Source: Cohnella hashimotonis
GTDB taxonomy: Bacteria; Bacillota; Bacilli; Paenibacillales; Paenibacillaceae
Length of the DNA: 64,000 nucleotides
Reading direction: 5' to 3'
Assembly: GCF_030014955.1 (NCBI RefSeq)
Contig: NZ_JAGRPV010000001.1
Location: forward strand, 4,216,001 to 4,280,000
Below the pieces are notes generated by a model. It worked only from the letters and a program-made list of their open reading frames with translations, was not told where the DNA came from and did not search any database. Within the stretch, counting starts at the first letter, position 1. Every line of letters begins with the position of its first letter. Below are positions 62,227-64,000 of the stretch, one piece after another. A program made the position numbers and the translations under genes.

Positions 62227-64000
62227 TTATGCGCCAGCGCCCGCGGCCGCCACCAGTCCTTCGGCCGCGCGCAGCGCCTCGCCGAGCTTGGCGGGGTCCT
62301 TGCCGCCCGCTTGCGCGAGTTCCGGCTTGCCGCCGCCGCCGCCGCCGCAGATCGCGGCCAGCTCCTTGATCAGCTTGCCCGCGTGCAGGCCGCGCTTCAC
62401 GAGCGTCGGCGATACGGAGACAACTAGGCTCACCTTGTCGTCGTGCACGGCGCCCAGCACCAGCACGGCCTCCGGCAGCTTCGCCTTCAGCTCGTCGGCG
62501 ACGCCGCGCAGCGCGTCCATGCCGCCGACGTTCACCTGGGCGGCCAGCAGCGTCAGGCCGCCCACTTCCTTGGCGCCGCCGAGCAGCTCGGCGGCCTCGA
62601 GCCGGCCGAGCCGGCCTTGCAGCGACTCGACCTCGCGCTGTGTCTGGCGCAGCTCGCCTTGCAGCGACTCGACGCGGCGCGGCACCTCGGCTACGCCCGT
62701 CTTGAGCAGCGCGGCCGCGCCCTTCAGCAGGCCGATCTGCTCGTCCATGTACGCATAAGCGTGACGGCCGGTGACGGCTTCGATCCGGCGCACGCCGGAG
62801 CCGATGCCGCTCTCCGCCACGAGCCTGAACAGGCCGATCTGCGCCGTGTTCGATACGTGGCAGCCGCCGCACAGCTCGAGGCTGTAGTCGCCGACGCGCA
62901 CGACGCGCACGATGTCGCCGTATTTCTCGCCGAACAGCGCCATCGCGCCGAGCGATTTGGCTTCGTCGATCGGCTTCAGGCTGATGTCGACGTCGGTGCC
63001 GAGCCAGATTTGCTCGTTGACTCTGCGTTCGACGTCCGCCAGCTCGGCTTCCGTAATCGCGCCGAAATGCGAGAAGTCGAAGCGCAACCGACCCGGCTCT
63101 ACCAGCGAGCCGGCCTGGTTGACGTGCTCGCCAAGCACTTGCTTCAGCGCCTTGTGAAGCAGATGCGTAGCCGTATGGTTACGGACGATGTCGGCGCGGT
63201 CCACCGCGTCGACGCTGGCCGTCACCTTGTCGCCGACCTTCAGGGTGCCCGAAGTAACCGTCACTTGATGCAGCGGCTGACCGTGCGGCGCCTTGCTCAT
63301 GCCGGCGACTGCCGCGACCAGGCCGTTCTCGCCGACCAGCATGCCGGTGTCGCTCACCTGGCCGCCGCTCTCGGCGTAGAAAGGCGTCCGGTCGAGAATG
63401 ACCGACACTGTCTCGTCGGCGCCGGCGGCGTCGACGAACCGGTCCCCGGACACGATCGCCGCGACGGTCGCGCCGAGGGTCAACGCGCCGTAGCCGTCGA
63501 ACTCGCTCTTCACGGTGTAGTCGGCAAGCGGGCCGCCCTGCACCTTCATGCTCTCCGTTTCCTGCCGGGCTGCGCGCGCCCGCTGGCGCTGCTCGTCCAT
63601 CGAAGCGTCGAAGCCTTCGCGATCGACCGTCATGCCTTGTTCGGCGGCATAGTCCTCGGTCAGGTCGAACGGGAAGCCGTACGTATCGTACAGCTTGAAA
63701 GCGTCCGCGCCGGCAATCTTCTTCTCGCCGGCCGCGACGGCCTTGGCGCACAAGTCCGCCAGCAGGGACAACCCGTCGCTCAGCGTCTCGTGGAAGCGTT
63801 CCTCCTCGGTGCGGATGACGCGCTCGATGAATTCGGCTTTTTCGACTACGGTCGGATAATAGCCGCCCATGATCTCGCCGACGGTCGGCACAAGCTCCCA
63901 CAGGAACGGACGGTCTACGCCGATGACCTTGCCGTAACGGACCGCGCGGCGCAGCAAGCGTCTGATGATGTAGCCGCGGCCCTCGTTCGAGGGCATGACG
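62227..64000 (-). CDS. alaS: Alanyl-tRNA synthetase, C-terminal two-thirds (5' end beyond window)
   Basis: Charges tRNA-Ala and edits misacylated tRNA. At least 590 residues are seen, and the frame continues past the right edge. Visible parts: VMPSNEGRGYIIRRLLRRA of the tRNA-recognition region, the editing-domain zinc ligands HTATHLLHKAL and CGGCH, a coiled segment (ESLQGELRQTQREVESL), and the C-terminal DHHA1-type domain (GGGGGGKPELAQAGGKD). The aminoacylation core is outside the window. Confidence 0.96.
   Translation of the reverse strand, partial: VMPSNEGRGYIIRRLLRRAVRYGKVIGVDRPFLWELVPTVGEIMGGYYPTVVEKAEFIERVIRTEEERFHETLSDGLSLLADLCAKAVAAGEKKIAGADAFKLYDTYGFPFDLTEDYAAEQGMTVDREGFDASMDEQRQRARAARQETESMKVQGGPLADYTVKSEFDGYGALTLGATVAAIVSGDRFVDAAGADETVSVILDRTPFYAESGGQVSDTGMLVGENGLVAAVAGMSKAPHGQPLHQVTVTSGTLKVGDKVTASVDAVDRADIVRNHTATHLLHKALKQVLGEHVNQAGSLVEPGRLRFDFSHFGAITEAELADVERRVNEQIWLGTDVDISLKPIDEAKSLGAMALFGEKYGDIVRVVRVGDYSLELCGGCHVSNTAQIGLFRLVAESGIGSGVRRIEAVTGRHAYAYMDEQIGLLKGAAALLKTGVAEVPRRVESLQGELRQTQREVESLQGRLGRLEAAELLGGAKEVGGLTLLAAQVNVGGMDALRGVADELKAKLPEAVLVLGAVHDDKVSLVVSVSPTLVKRGLHAGKLIKELAAICGGGGGGKPELAQAGGKDPAKLGEALRAAEGLVAAAGAGA

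Overview
The window looks like core chromosome of a high-GC, endospore-forming Firmicute of the Paenibacillaceae (Cohnella or Paenibacillus type). This rests on gene order (late competence locus beside holA and leuS, the yqeG-to-yqeM cluster, the alaS-yrzL-ruvX-yrzB-mltG cluster), on spoVAC/AD/AE and an intact sigK, on strong Shine-Dalgarno sites with frequent GTG/TTG starts, and on a Bacillus-type T-box and FadR operator. Genus is inference; no rRNA is present. Most genes lie on the minus strand.

Region by region. 1-9.5 kb is a fatty-acid beta-oxidation unit: fadF-fadN-fadA-fadE (minus) face fadR-etfB-etfA (plus), with one FadR-type palindrome between them. 9.5-10.2 kb is a gene-free repeat region. 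10.2-18.5 kb holds holA, an ECF sigma/anti-sigma pair, comEC, comEB, comEA and comER. 18.6-24.3 kb holds leuS with a T-box leader, then a divergent TetR/MMPL exporter pair. 24.3-25.7 kb is a second repeat region followed by an IS200-type element. 25.7-32.1 kb is the yqeG, yqeH, aroE, yhbY, nadD, yqeK, rsfS, cvfB, yqeM cluster for ribosome assembly and NAD synthesis. 32.2-36.7 kb is a MoxR/DUF58/transglutaminase operon. 36.9-39.7 kb is sporulation (spoVACDE, sigK). 39.8-46.1 kb holds sbcCD and two lesser-known genes, then ilvD at 46.3-47.9 kb. 48.2-49.7 kb has a glutamic peptidase and a 51-bp minisatellite. 49.7-56.7 kb is cell-envelope and sensing: deacetylase, AI-2E-type permease, class B PBP and a chemoreceptor with a SigD-type promoter. 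57-64 kb is trhP2-trhP1-mltG-DUF1292-yrzB-ruvX-yrzL-alaS.

No large foreign island, prophage, CRISPR array or defence cluster is visible. The least explained DNA is non-coding. (1) A dispersed repeat occurs in two copies (about 9.5-10.1 kb and 24.6-24.9 kb), and one copy is split by a 161-bp AT-rich MITE-like insertion whose empty site survives in the other copy. (2) Two unrelated tandem arrays each have a 51-bp period and carry a dyad in every unit. (3) A 15-bp coding minisatellite has expanded inside etfA. Regulatory sites read directly from sequence include the FadR box, the leucine T-box (specifier CUC) with its promoter, and probable ECF, SigD and SigK promoters.
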